A stretch of 64,000 bases of DNA from Aphelocoma coerulescens (GCF_041296385.1 NC_091014.1:17273578-17337577); one strand, 5' to 3'; positions 1-13,282 are shown, counted from the stretch's first letter. Numbers and translations: made by a program. The notes: generated from the sequence alone by a model not told the origin.

Positions 1-3000
1 ACTAAGGAAGAGATTTAGCTATCTAAACATTAAACCTATTTTTCGGTCTGTCTTTATCTCTCTGATTCCTCTGTGTTGCCTCCCATCCTAATAACTACGC
101 ACTAATACACAGGACAGATTTTTGGAAAATACAACTGACAGTAAATTTAAGACTATGGTTTCAAGCTGTATTTATCACAACTCTATGTAGCCCTGTTTTG
201 AAGGCTTCCTTGAGATCTACACTAGCTTTGTTCAGAACACTATAATTTTGTGGGTTTATAGCAGAAAACTTACTGTAGACTGCACAATCTAAGACCTCCA
301 GGTTTGCAAATGATTCCTCTGATATTGAGCAAATACTTGCATTTGGTGTCAGGAACTGGTAGTGGAACACAACACATTGGGGCTTTAAGGGCTACTTCTT
401 GAGCCAGAAGACCAGAGGAATATGGGAAATGACTGGTTAGACAGAGGCAGGTGTAGGATTTTTTATCCCTTGTCTATCTGAAGGACTGGAAGCCAAAAAA
501 GGCAAAATGAATAGTGGGAGAATCTGGGCTGGAATTAGATACCCAGAGACAGACAGCAGATGACTAATGAGGTTAGTGCTGGACCCTAGGAAGACCAGGA
601 CTGGCTAGAATATAGGAGAAAGGACTAATGAAAAGGGATAGGAAAATAAAGATGTATGGCATATAAAATTGGTGACAAGCTAAAGCATGTGGAAAAGCAA
701 AATAGCCAGAGATGTGGACTGAGCCAAGGAATTGGGAAAGAAAGATGAGAAAAACTATGTATGGACTGGGGAGTGAGGCTACTTTCAAAGTAAGACTAAT
801 TTGGTCAGAAGGCAGGCAAAGGAATGTAGAATGTAAGATTGGCTATAGAGACAAACTTGAAATGATTGACAAAACATTGAATAAAAGGTTGATTGCAAGT
901 GGAATGATTGGAGGGACTGTAAGAGAGGAGGGAAAGGCAGGCTGGGACTGGAATTGGAGCCTAAACCAGAAAAAATAGAATTTTCTGGGAAAATGTGCCT
1001 GATTTGTCATGAGAAGCCTGTGAGAGCACACTCATGGAACAGTGAAACGAGTTGGCAGGCCTTGGGGGGAAATAAAAGAGAACCAGAACTGACAAATGTG
1101 TCAGGAGAATCAAACATAGCATTAACCCAAAGTGGAGTCCAGGGCTTGGAGTGGTTCAGTTCTCTATCAGCTACTCTTTGTGAAATCTGCCAGTCAAGTG
1201 TCCCATGGCTGATCAATATAGGACCTTACAGAGGGTAATAGTCCACTCCTTTACTTATTCTGTTAGAACAGGTGTCAAAAATGTGCATGGGTGAGCTATA
1301 TGGCAATTCAAAATTGCAAATAAAATATACAGGTGAGAAGGAAATTAATTTTAATTTTGCAAATAATATATTGCAAAGATTTTTTTCTTGTTAGATGTAA
1401 GTTAATTTAAATTTAGTTTAAAAAAAATTGTGAGTAGTGCAAACTTCAGCATGTAAAATTAGAAGAATGTCATAATGCATCACACTGCTGTGCAAGCTCA
1501 ACCAAATTCCTTTCTAGCAAGTTTTTCTTTCCATGAGTGTATGCATCAGATTCTTTCTCTTTTATTATGTCTGTGGATGACCTGAGTATAAATGCAATGT
1601 TACCAGGCTGGTAAACACAGTATCAATCTCATCAGAAAATTCATGTATACAAAGCCAAATGTAATAGTGGGAAAGGAATTAAATCCATGGAAAATATTTT
1701 CATGGCCCTTGCCTTCCTATTTTATGGGGCAGTCACCTGTCTCTGTATTAGCTGGGTCTACCAACTAAATTATTATCCTGTTTCTTGTAGTACCTTTCAA
1801 TTTTTAGTTTGGCTTGTGAGAAGGACAGCTGAAATGCTGGGTATCCAAAAAGGTTGTCTCTGTGGAAGCTCAGTAGCCCAGAAAGGTAAGTGTCCAGGAA
1901 GTCAAGGAAGCTGGAATATCCAAAGATAACCAGCCTGAGAAAATGGGCAATATGGGCATTTACCAGCTGGGCAGCCTGTGAAGGAAAGCAGAGAGGTACC
2001 AGAAAATTATCCAAGTAGGAAACACAGGTGTTCTGCCAACCTAGGGGCCTGTGAATGAGAGAGCTCTGAGGAGTCAAATGGCATGGAACGTGATACCATG
2101 GCAGAAAGTGGTGATTTGGCTGCTACTCTTGGATTAGTCATTGCTATTGAAAACTGTGACCAGCCTTTGGGATTTGTTTCATAATTGTATCATTGGGGGC
2201 CTCACAGACAGTCCTATCAGCCAAAAGTGTTATAAGATCAGAGGGCTTAAGACAATGTAGTTCTTGATAATGTTACAACAAGGGCAACAAGTTTCCTTGG
2301 CACATTAAACCAGAATTTTGTTAGCCAGAAGACATGATTAGTTTGATAGAAAAATGGAGAAATAATGTGACAAAAGAAAACAAATAATGAAGGAAGGCTA
2401 ATAATGGGAACCCAGTTCCAACAGGTGGCATTATGTAAAAAGCAGGTAAATCGCGTCAAAAATTTTATTTTTCTAGCCTAGTCCACTCAGGATGCCTGAT
2501 ATGATATGGCGAGGGAAGTTCAAATACAGATCTGCCCAACCCTAAAATCATAGGAAATGGTGATCTGGAAAAAGTAGAAATGAAATTGAGACATCAGCAC
2601 CCCTTTGGTCACTGCACAATTAACACTGCCTAAAAGTGACATTCTGCTCTCATAAACATGAATAAATATACCACTTTTTGGAAATATTACAGTAAGTGTA
2701 CCTTCCAGAGGTATCTCAGTTTATTCAAGTACTATGTGGTGTTCTGACAAGAAGCCTGCAAGTCTGTTTATTGCAAGTCTTTCAATTTCAGCAATCTATT
2801 TTACATGTTTGGCTTTTTTCCATCTGTCTTTTGCCTATCTGAAACAAAATTTTATGTAACAGGCTGAACCATCCCTGAGATTTTTGAGCTGGCATTTATT
2901 ACTTTGGACTACTTATCACACAGCTTTTTCCACATTCTATCTCTAGAAGGAGAGTGAACTTTTTAAGTGCATCAGCTATAACAATTGATATGTGGGCAAG

Positions 3001-6000
3001 TGATGAAGGGCTGTTACACTTCACTGAGTATCTTTCATTCCTTCTGCAGACTCATCTAAGTCATCTCCTTCCCTAGCACTCCTCCATGATGTCCCAGTCC
3101 CACAGATAATTTTATAGACAGGCTGCCCTTTCCAGCACTTGAGAAAAACAAATCATGGCAAAACAAAAAACCAAATCCCTATTGGAATTATCGGGGAAAA
3201 GAAATAGCTCACCTGAGACAGTTATTTATCATATGTTAATTTCCATACTATGGGACATCCAGTTGGGAAGTTCAAAATGAAAGACATACAGTTTTGAGTA
3301 TTCTGACCAAATATGACAGAATGATTAACCCTGAAAAAACACTATTTAGCATGAAAAATAATAATATGCTTTCTTTCTCCATATAACCTTTCTAGCTGTG
3401 ATTTCTGTCTCTTACCTAAGGTGGTATGTTTGTGAGGCTTGTAGCAGCCTCATCCTGCTCTGTCCATAGCTGTTTCAAAATAATGTTTTCCGCTTTAATG
3501 ATTAGATTTTCCATTTCAGTGCTATGTGTCTGCTTGTGTACTTGTCCTTTCTGTGCATGCCTTGTCAATGCAATCAAACATTACAAATGTCCATTACAAT
3601 ATATGCTGGAGGAGAATACTCCCAGCAACACTGCCAGATGCGATCCTCCGGCTCATATCACTGTAGTTAATGCACAGACCTTTCAGCAACTGGCACAAGT
3701 GAATGTATCACCCCTCTCATCCACTATGCTGTATCCAAATGTTTTGTTTCCTTTGGCCAGCTTAAATGCTCTTTCTTCTCACATGGATCTTGTTTTTTGA
3801 TAGCAAGTTTTCAATAGCCTTTCTGTCGGACAGCAGATCAGATGTCTAGAAACAGTCCTCAATAAAAGGCAGTTAGCAACTCATGGAAGTGAATGAGTGG
3901 CACCCAGACTGTCGGGAGACTGAGATGACAAGAAGGTGGGAAAAAGAAATGGTTACTTGTGTTGGATTAGACAGTAATTTCTCTTTGCTGATTTAAAATT
4001 TTGCTTGGATAATGATTAGATTTTCATAGTGTGGTGTAATTTTATGTTTTCCTTTTGGAAGACTGAAGTAGCTTCAGTAGCTTTTAAGGAGTTCCTATGT
4101 ATGCCCTAGGCTATCCATGAACATTACAGATTTCTCCCCCACCCACCTCCACCCCATGATAGAATAGCTGGCCTGAGCTCTTTACACACAGAGAGAGGAG
4201 ACAAAAATACTCCTCGTCACCTACTGCTGGTTGCCATACTTTTGGATGTTGAAATAAGGTTGTAATCTGTGTATCTGAGACATGAGCTTACATCTAAACT
4301 CAATGAACAATTTTAATTCTCTTGCCATAAATGCTGCTTATCTGAAACAATCATGTCTAAGTGATGAGACAGAAAAGAATCGATCAAGTACGCCACTCAG
4401 TAGAGACATATGGTATTCTGGATTTCAGCTGCAAAGAGAAAGCAGTGCTTGTAACTAACGCTTTTGTGTAGTTGAAAAAATAATATTGCTGGCATAGAGA
4501 ATAGAGAGAAGCAGAAAATACATATGTTCTCCTGTTACAGTTCTTGGGTCTAATCTTGAGCAAAGATAGGACTGGGTATTTTAATCTTCCTAATTTATTA
4601 TCTATCTGTTCATTTTACTACATTCAGTTGTCAGAGAGAGTATGTTGTTCTGCTACAGAAGGCTGCAAAGTATTACTCTCTGGAATTGCCCTTGGTAAGA
4701 GGGTTTTTCCTGTGAGAAGACTGTATGGCAGATTCTGACCAGCACGTATGGATTAGTGGTTCTCTTCTAATATGAGTAACTCTTTTTCTGAGGTAATTAT
4801 TTTGAGAAGAAGGGGTAGTCATTTTTGTAAAAACAGATAAAAATTTTACTACGGGTGTCAGTTGCTTGTGAAAGATAACTTTACATCTGCGAGCACTTAG
4901 AAAGGGATTTGCCTAAATTCAGCCCAAAGAAGAGAAATAACATTTCTTTTGAGTTCAAAAGCTTTACTATTAAAACAACACAGGGTGAGTAAGGAGAGAA
5001 GTAAGGGATATTCTGAATAAATAAGGGGTCTTTTCATGATAAGGCCATCTCTGTCCTTTCAGAGTATGCACCTCAGTTAGTCAGTCAGTCACTCTTTAAC
5101 AGGAATACTTTGCAAGTGAGACCTGTAGATAAAAAAGCTTTCCCCTCCACCCTTCTACACTCTCGTCATACCTTCACCAGGTTTCACCAGATAGCTTCTT
5201 CTACCAGTACAGACACGTATCTTAAGAGGTAATTCACACTTTTAAGCCAATGTTTCTTTGCTTAGGGTTTAAGAGTTCATGTGGGCTTCCCACTCAGGCC
5301 TATCTGGTCACGGATTCTCCTTTCCACTTTTCCTACAAGCTGCAACTCTAAAAAATAAATTCAGATTTGGGGTAGACAGTGTCAGGTTAGGGGTAGTCAG
5401 TCCATAGTTCAGGATGGCTCCTTGTTTCTGTGAGGAGACCTGAGTTTGCTTCGGCTCTATTTACACCAGCTTGAAAGCTACAGCATCTGTGAGGAGCTGA
5501 GAGTGAAAGCCCATGCTTTTGGCATAATATGCTTACCCCTAGGTGGTGGACTAGGTGAGAAGTGGATATACCACGGCTGTGAGTGCCCTCTGCATTGGAC
5601 AGTGTTTATGGAGAAGGTATGGCTACATGCTGGCCCATCTGTGGACCTGAAGCATCCTGAAGGCAAAGCATGTATGAGTGAAACTGCCCCAGAAAGTGCA
5701 ATTTTCCCATCCAACTATGCTTCAGCTTGATTTCTAACATTTCAGTTTACTTATAAATTAGTGAGTTCCAATAAGCTATTTCTAAACATGATCCTTTCCT
5801 TGCACTGTTGCACGAAAACTTCCTTCATCCTATGCAGGAGAGTTGCAAAGATTACCAAGTAATGAAATAGCAGTAATTAATTTAATCAATTAAAGAATCT
5901 ATTTCCCTTTTGTTTCTAGAAAGGTCTTGCAAGGATAACTCCAGGGAAAGAGGGCAGGGAAAAGAGAGATTTCCTGATGAGATTTGTATTTACCTCCTGG

Positions 6001-7238
6001 GGCAAATGTTCTTTGAAATAATTTAAAGTAGCAAACTAAGCCAGTACATTTAAGCAAACCACGAAGCCATTTTCATCAGCAACATTTGCATCATGAATCA
6101 CAGTCTGTGTCACAAGTCAGGAGAGAGCAAGATCCTGCTGTACATTGTTTGTTGTCTCTTTCTTACCCAGTATTCATTCTACAATGCTTTGTGCCTGTGT
6201 TTTATTAAAATAAAATGCTGGGCACAATAAAATATGTCTAATTAAAATAATTTTGGTAAAAATATGTGAATAGCAAATTTTTATTTCTAGTAAAAAAATT
6301 GTGTTACTGAATAGAAAGAAAGCAAAGCGTATCTTGACATAGTTTGGAGGATTTAGCAAACCAATTTCCAATAACATTTAGAAGTGCCTCTCCATTTTAA
6401 CAAAATCTGTCAATATCTAGGACATTGAAAGAGTGAACGCTTCTGGTAAAGATATAATTTAATTTAATGTGCATTTAAATAGTTGTGGTGCAATTTTCAA
6501 CTATCTCTGCAGATACCATGAGAGGTTTATGCTACTCCTCTCTGTTTCTGTCATTTTTAGGTAATTTCTTTCCTGTTTTCTGTAATTTGATTTTCCTCCA
6601 CTTCTGTTTTCCTCTACCCATCCATCTTTTCCTCCAAGCTTATCTTTAACGTCAGCTGAAGACCATCATGAAAAGATATGATTATATTAGAATAAATTTG
6701 TCTGATTTTTATTATGATGACAGATGTGAAGCTTATTCATCCCATGGAGACAATGATTAAATGTCTCCTTGCTTTTGCACTGAAGAAACAGAATCTGAAG
6801 TTGAACAGAAATGTTGAATTTTTGCCCATGGGTCTATTTATCTTGACAATTTAAACTCACAACTGCACAAATTATCAGTATATAATATAAATATTTTTTA
6901 TGAATCTTTTTTATTTACATTTGACTTTACGAACATATGAAATTTAAGACAAAATCGTCAAAGCAATCGTCCTTGTTTAATTATAAAATTGCTTTTTGAT
7001 ATATCTCAAGAGATAATTTTTCACAAAACTAACTGTTACTATGGTGTATGACAGATTGCCTTTTGATATTTTGTAACAGCAAATGCATAAAGACAAAACA
7101 AGTACATTTTTGCAGGTTTTCTAGCCACAAATAGCACCTACCTCATGATATCTGAACAGACTTAAAGTACCGCCTGTCAACAGCTAACATGCTGGGGTAA
7201 ATCTAGGAGCAGGGAGTACTAGATAGGCACACTTATGC
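1..7238. other. AT-rich unique DNA, no gene recognised
   Basis: No exon, RNA gene or known repeat was recognised here. The longest open frame (plus, 3426-3800, 124 codons) is cysteine- and serine-rich, matches no family I know and looks like chance. The exception to the ordinary AT-rich composition is the purine-rich stretch at 380-960, listed separately. The interval could be intergenic or intronic; nothing in the sequence decides which. Confidence 0.6.
380..960 (+). repeat. purine-rich stretch with recurring GGACT motif
   Basis: The plus strand is strongly enriched in A and G. The pentamer GGACT recurs at 483, 598, 622, 716, 763, 914 and 945, usually inside a wider GGACTGG or GGACTAA context. 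Spacing is irregular (24 to 151 bp), so this is not a clean tandem array. It could be a decayed minisatellite or simply a purine-skewed tract. Open frames across it are short and unrecognisable. Confidence 0.3.
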
Positions 7239-7500
7239 TGTGCTGGTTTAACCTAGAATCCAGGTCTTTTTTCTTTTCCCAACAGCTCATGGTAGGGAGT
7301 TCAGTGCTGACAAGGTGATACGGGGTGTTGGTAGGTGCTGTGGATAAACATAGTTAAAGGGATTTTATAATGAAAGCTTCTCATGGCTCCTCAGGCATGC
7401 CACATGGCCTGAGGGTGCACTTGCTCCTGCAGCAGTTCCTGAGCTGATAGCAGAGAAATTTTCTGTGCATTGCAGTCCTGAGAGAAGGTAAAAGAGGCAA
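7239..7500. repeat. possible LTR-like retroelement fragment
   Basis: The segment opens with TGTGCTGGTTTAACC, which resembles the terminal bases of some bird endogenous retrovirus LTRs. It is followed by about 250 bp that is richer in G and C than its flanks. I could not find a matching second end or a target-site duplication, and no TATA or AATAAA pair is convincing. The start is chosen from the TG dinucleotide; the right edge is approximate. It may be a truncated LTR or a chance resemblance. Confidence 0.28.
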
Positions 7501-8584
7501 ATAGTTGTTTTTCAATGTCGTTAAAAATTAAATCATGTTTCTAATTTTGCTCCTGTAGCTTAAACAACATTTAAGTTACTTCAAAAGTATTTGACTAACA
7601 CCAGATACACCTCATACCCTTTTCAGAGAGTAGCTATATGGGAAATTTTATGAAAATATTGCTTTTCTAATTGATTAACATACTATCTCATGGCTTACAG
7701 AAAGTGACAATCATGATTGCAATAAAACAGAAAGGAAATATAGTTTTTCATCACAGATAAAAGATACAGTCCTAGCAATGACTTAAATGTTTTATGTTTG
7801 TAATATTGAGATCACTAATAGTTCTTGGAATTTAGAGGCCTGTTATTTTATTGTATTAAATTATTTTTCACCATAGACTTCCTGAATTTTACAGGAGGCG
7901 GGATACTGTGAGTAATTTCAGTCTTCTGTCTGTATTAGGAAGATACTCAGTTCTATCAATATAAACATTGATATTTTATTCAACACAAAAAGTAAGTTCA
8001 ATAATATGCAACCTGAGATACAATACAAATCTTGATGTTTTTTGGAACATGAAAGTAGTGTATGTTGAATATTTCCACAGGAAATATTTTAATCTATCTG
8101 TGATTCATAAATATTTTGAGAGGAACACAACAAAGTTGTAATTCTGTCAGACTGTCTTCTAGACTTGATGTGCCTCAGAACAGGGCAGCCTTGGGTGCGT
8201 TAGTGAGAGGGGATAATTAGCCTTTGGCAGTTCAGGTCTCTCTCTCTGTGACACCAACATGGCCATTGCCATGATATCTCTTCCAGCAGGGAGAAGCAAT
8301 TGGTTAATCAGAAAACTTGGACTGATGCAAAGTTACCTGAAAATTTTGAAGATCCAAAAGTAGAAAGGCTGAAATGTAGCAAGTGCAAGTGAAAGCCATG
8401 TTAGGTGTGTGACAGGTAATAGACCAAAATAGTAGAGCTGGTACTGTTCAGGTTTTTCTGCTTTCCTTTATATTATGTTGAGTGTGTATATCTACACTTA
8501 ACACTAATTGTAGTATGAAATTATCTCTTTATTATTTTTAGTTTACTATTAGCATAACTACTACATTAAAATTCTTTCCAAGGT
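7501..8584. other. AT-rich unique DNA, nothing recognised
   Basis: Ordinary AT-rich sequence. I see no open frame of note, no repeat family and no RNA gene. Confidence 0.55.
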
Positions 8585-9189
8585 ATGCTGACAGCAAGTG
8601 TGGTGTGGCAAGGTGTTGACTCTGCATCTTTGCATTGGCACCACAGAGGAGTCTTCTCACGTAGCTCTTACACCTGGCTTAATTTCTTGCAACCTACCAT
8701 TTCTCATAGAAAAGTGTGGAGTCTGTCCTCAATGGGTCATGAGATGCCCCTGGCAGGAGATCTCTGGCTGTTGAGGCAGATGTTCTGTAGTCTTGGTCCA
8801 TTTCACACCCGTTGTGGAGTTTCTAGGTGGAGGGGCACCACTCAGGCATGCTGGGCACTCAACCTGGTAACAGTGACCTAGCAGCAGGCAATGCTGCTTG
8901 GCAGGCACCGGGGCCAGGCTGAAGGTTTTTGAGTGGATAGTGTCCAGGAGCATGCACTGTCCACACAGTGTGTGAAGTGTGATGCCCTCCAGATGGCAAA
9001 TCTTGCTGTGCCATCTGGGGTACTGCCATGGTCCGCTGGGTGCTCAAACAGCTACATAGTATTTGTGTCTGGGGAACATGGTCTTGCAGTGTCCTCAGGG
9101 TGCATCAGCAATTCAGTGTAAATGCAGCTGTGGGCAATTGGAGTCCAGGAATATCCCCTGAGAACACCATTACCTTTACTGATGATTTA
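8585..9189. other. GC-richer segment of unknown origin
   Basis: About 600 bp with visibly higher GC than the surrounding DNA, ending next to the target duplication of the LTR that begins at 9195. Both strands carry overlapping medium open frames (plus 8585-8881, minus 8729-8953 and 8859-9047, plus 8933-9121). None has a recognisable domain, and stops interrupt each frame. Composition suggests an old inserted element or a decayed coding or promoter sequence, but I cannot name a family. Because the LTR's target duplication flanks it, this segment is the older host of the LTR insertion. Confidence 0.35.
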
Positions 9190-9194
9190 GCTAC
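9190..9194. repeat. target-site duplication, left copy (GCTAC)
   Basis: GCTAC lies directly before the TG that opens the LTR as read on the plus strand. The same five bases follow the CA end at 10589-10593. A 5-bp duplication is the size known for ERVL (class III) integrations. Confidence 0.75.
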
Positions 9195-10259
9195 TGTCGT
9201 GGTTTGACACTGGGTAATTGCCAGGCACCCATGAAAAACTATCCACTTTTTGTCCTATGCTATAGCTGAGCAGAGGAGGGGAAATTAACACAAAAACTTA
9301 ATGAGTTAAGGATTAGGGGAAAAACATTTCAGGGCAAAAGAGGTTCAAAACTTAGACTGTATAAAGAAGATTTATTATCAACAGAATTAATAAGAAAAAG
9401 GGCAATGAGAACTAAAATAAACTTTTAGAACACCTTTCCTTCCCAGTTCCTCCCTCTTTCCACTGACCACGCAAGGAGACAAAACCACAGAGTTTTAGTC
9501 AGTCTTTCACTTCTTAAAAATCTTTCTTCAGTATGCTTAAGGAAAAAAGTTTCTTCTGCTGTGCCATGGGATCCTTCCTTTGGGAGATAGTTCTCTGCGA
9601 ACTTTTCTAGAGTGGTTTTAACTTTCACTAGCAGCAGTCTGCCTGACCTGCTGTAATGTGAGTCCCTCCCACGGGTCAAGTAGCCTTCCCACAACTGCCT
9701 AGTGTGGGTCATTTTATTTCATGGGGTTTTGTCTTTTAAGGATGAGCTGTTCTAGTTTGGAAGCAAGGGTTCTCTTTCTTTATCTCTGGAAGCAAGGGCC
9801 CTCTCTCTCTGCTCAAGTTCCCCACCAGATCACAGCTTTTTAGCATCCACGCGCTCCACTGATCCTCATGGGCTGTCTGCGGATCTCTGTGTCCCACGCA
9901 TGCACCTAATGAATTATAGAGAAACAGTCTGTTGTACCATAGTCTTCACCAAGGCTTGCAGAATAATCTCAGCTCCAGTGCTTGGAGCACTTCTTCCCTC
10001 TCCTTGTCACTGACCTCGGTGCCACCATGTTGGTTCTCTTCACATGTCCTCACTTTCCTTTTCTCTGACTCGGAAGAAAGTTAGTGTCTGTAGGTTTGTT
10101 TGCTCTCAAGTTCCATTAATTGAAAAGTTGTTACAGACCTTCACTGTGCTGAAAAGGTTGATTTCTTCTGGGCTCCATATTGGGGAATAGTTCACCATGT
10201 TTTTGTCGCTGGCCACATGGTCCCTGCTGGCACTGCACAGGAGGCCCCGGCTGCACAGT

Positions 10260-10293
10260 CCTGGCCTCAGGAGGGCCCTGGCCTCAGGAGGAT
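10260..10293. repeat. 15-bp direct repeat inside the LTR
   Basis: CCTGGCCTCAGGAGG occurs twice with a period of 17 bp, in the GC-rich upstream (U3) part of the LTR. Such short duplications are common in LTR enhancer regions. Confidence 0.7.
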
Positions 10294-10370
10294 CCCGACC
10301 TAGGGACGGGTCCTGGCAGCCCCTGCCGGGATGGGCCCAGCGGCCACCTCACCACCCCTTGGGAGAAGAA

Positions 10371-10423
10371 AAGACAGCTTCCCACGGTTTTTCCTTTCTT
10401 AAATGTGTCATCACAGAGGCGAT
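10371..10423 (-). promoter_or_regulatory. putative LTR core promoter region
   Basis: Read on the minus strand, this stretch contains ATTTAAG (plus CTTAAAT, about 10399-10405), a TATA-like match located between U3 and the poly(A) side of the LTR. The position fits the U3/R boundary of this LTR family. No transcription evidence is available and the match is weak. Confidence 0.35.
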
Positions 10424-10588
10424 CTCTGTTCAGATCACGTCTGTGTGCCAGTGTTACCAACTTCTCTAACTGGGCTACTAACCTGCCCATCGTCAGAGCC
10501 TGCAGCGATTGGCTGTGTCGTACATAGTAGAAACTTCGAGCAGCTTGTTCCTGCCCAGCAAAAACTAGACTGCTTTTAAACTAGCACA

Positions 10589-10593
10589 GCTAC
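10589..10593. repeat. target-site duplication, right copy (GCTAC)
   Basis: Right copy of the 5-bp duplication, directly after the terminal CA of the LTR at 10588. Confidence 0.75.
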
Positions 10594-13282
10594 TTAACCC
10601 ACTGCATATGGTTAGAGAAGGAGTCTACGTTATAGAGTGCTGGATTGTGCTGACTTGGCAGATGACTGTTTTTAAAAATCCATGACTTGATTTTATATAT
10701 CAGTATTTATTGTTACATTGTGTTTCCTTGCTGCCAAGTGCCCTTGTGACCTGATCACTGTTTTACATCTATTTACATTCTGTTAGAGAGCTGTAGTCTT
10801 ATGGTGAATAAAGAGCAATAGGCAAGCCATTTGGTGGCACAATAAATTTTAAGGGTAAACTGTGAGGCTGTATTTTCTGCTTGTTTGGCCAGAGTGGCTC
10901 TTGTTTCCATGGTCTGTAGGACCTCTTTCTTCTGTTTTGCAAAGATAATATATATTAAGAGTGTTTTCAAAGTAGTTCTCAGGAAATGTATGGGAAAGAA
11001 AGGAAGGAGGAAAAGAAAAGAAAGAAGGAAACCTGAAAATCTTCTTCTGACAGCCTATAATTCAGTGATCACATTCCAGAGTCATAGACAAAGTTAATAG
11101 AACTGGAAATTATATTAGCAATGCCTATATATTTCTGTCACTTTCTGTCCATTTTTATTTTATAGTCATGTTATACTGCTTATTGAGATTATGATTGTGA
11201 TATTCTATCTTTATTACTTTGTGGCCTAACCTTTCAAGTCTGAGCTTTCATGGACAAAACAATAAATTTTGCTATAACAACCTCACTTAATTCCCCTATA
11301 AAACTGATGTTTCCTGACGCTTGTTCACTGATGTGTACTGTAAATATGGCATCCATAAATTTTAGAATTTAATCTCATTTGGTCCATACAAAACAATAAT
11401 GAAAGCCTAAAATACAGGAAGCAATAAGAGGAGAGTATTCAGTAGTAACTGCATCTAACTCTGTTCCCCAATTGAAAAAATGTAATTCAAAAATTCCTTA
11501 AAATGAATGATTTCCCAAAATTACATATGCAATGTGATTGATTGCTAAATTCCTTCTTTAGCTGTTACTTAAGGACTAAAGTGTTACTGGGAGAACGGAC
11601 AGATGGAGGGAAGGGTAAGGGGGGACAAGACCTCTGTCAGTACATGTGTGAACTGTGGAGCTATTTGTGAAGCAGAAAACAATTAGTTACCCTCCTCTCT
11701 GAGGAAGTAGGGAGAGACAGGGGTGTCTTCGTCCACTGACAGTGAATGCAGTCCTGCCATAGGAATTCACAGTTAATGATGACACAGCCTAGCATGAAAC
11801 AAGGGGGAAAAAAAGGAAAGCTGTTTTTCTGAAAAAAACTTTTTTGCATTGCAAACTCTTGCTGGCTTTTCTCATGCATTGTACCTAAATAACAGCCAAA
11901 GCTCAGCTTTCGTTTTGTAAGTCTGTTGTTCTCCTCTAGGTTCCAGATGTGCACTTCTAATAGCAATGACAAAGCACAGCTTCTGATTAACACTAATGAT
12001 GCTATTGTGAATTGGCACTGTGACAATACAAATGCTTTTTGGACTGCTTAAGCTTTTTACCTTAGACCCACCCCTGATCTGCCTCCACCTGAGACATTCA
12101 GGTAAATCACTTTCCCTTGCCAGATTCCCTGTGGGATTTATGTAGAGTTTTTTCCCCTTTTCTTATTTTGGTTTTTTTTGGGGCTCTCTTGAACTGTACT
12201 CTCTGTATAGTTAGATTGTTTTTTTGTACAATCAGTGGCTAGAATAGAGATGTCTTAGACAGATGTGGAAAGGGGAGAAACCAATAACCTATGATTAATG
12301 AATCATTGGAAGATGATGTACAAAATTATACACAGAGAGAAAATGGAGAACAGAGGCAACTTTGACAGTTGATTATCCTCCTATCTTCATATTTCAGCCA
12401 CCCCAGGTTTTTCACTGGTATGGTTGACAGATATATTTTTCCAGAATCTATTTAATAATTAATAATTTCAAGTCTTGCAAGAAGTTCTAGATACAAAGGC
12501 CTGGATGGCAAGACTCAGTTTCAGAAGGAAAAATTATCTGCATTCTTTCAGCAGCTCTGTTGGCTATTGCATATATTTGCTAAATGTTCTTCATTTAGTC
12601 TTTCTAAGCCTGTAAGAGGTCTTATCATTTTTAAACATAAGATTACAATGAATTAAATTAAGAGAAACAAGTCCAAGCAGGCAAGTGTATCTTTATTCAG
12701 ATAGAACTGAATCTTCTATAAATATGTAAGTGCCTAAATGATGTCATTGTACAAAATTATGTTGAAAATTCGGATCTCAGAGAGCTGTTTATAGTCCTAC
12801 TAAAAAAAGGTAACCTTAAGGATTCAGGAAGTTAAATCAGCTAAAATTAAGCACACCTCAAAACTGGTTTACATCAATTTTCTTTGTAATTTATGCTGGC
12901 TGCTCAAATATCATGGAAGTAAAAGGTGCAAAAATGGATGGGTGAACTGACAGATGGATATGAAAAATCAGAAAATTAGTTTAAATTTCAGGATTTTAAT
13001 AAATTAAGCATGACAAGCATAACACAGGAACCCATTATTTATTTAGTTAATTTAGCTTTGTTTTTATTATAAAAAAATTGTCAGTACATATTGGAAATCT
13101 CATTTATTTCAGAATAAAAGAACATGCAGTTGGCATCTGATGATGCCAAACCCAGAACTGCAAGAAAACACACATTCTGCTGGCAGGATTAGGGTGTGAT
13201 TCTGAAAAATATGGTCATGATTTAAGAAAGTTTTGCACAATTTGGCTACTAAACTGACAGAGTAAATTTTAACAGTCAACAT

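Larger units (their letters stand above)
9195..10588 (-). mobile_element. solo LTR, ERVL-type endogenous retrovirus
   Basis: A 1,394-bp element with TG...CA ends and a perfect 5-bp flanking duplication (GCTAC at 9190-9194 and 10589-10593). Similarity to bird ERVL LTRs is from recall: the CGTGGTTTGAC terminus, the region near 9400-9450, and repeated phrases ending in ACGGG. On the minus strand the poly(A) signal AATAAA (plus TTTATT, 9371-9376) lies about 180 bp before the 3' end, and a TATA-like ATTTAAG lies near 10400, which sets the orientation. No gag, pol or env sequence adjoins it, so it is a solo LTR left by recombination between two LTRs. Open frames inside it (plus 10180-10527, minus 9425-9712) are not genes. 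Scattered differences from the recalled family suggest it is old. Confidence 0.82.

Noticed and set aside
3426..3800. 124-codon plus-strand open frame
   Set aside because: No recognisable domain, no splice-site or promoter context, and a cysteine/serine-rich composition expected of chance translation. Kept only as a note in the interval entry.
8729..9047. Minus-strand cysteine/histidine-bearing frames that might recall a zinc-binding retroviral integrase end
   Set aside because: The cysteine and histidine spacing does not hold within one frame and no second integrase motif follows. The block is reported only as unexplained GC-rich DNA.
10180..10527. GC-rich open frames that might suggest a first exon with a CpG-rich promoter
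   Set aside because: They fall wholly inside the solo LTR defined by TG...CA ends and a 5-bp target duplication.
11661..12026. 121-codon minus-strand open frame
   Set aside because: No known motif and no supporting signals; the length is plausible by chance in 64 kb of six-frame translation.
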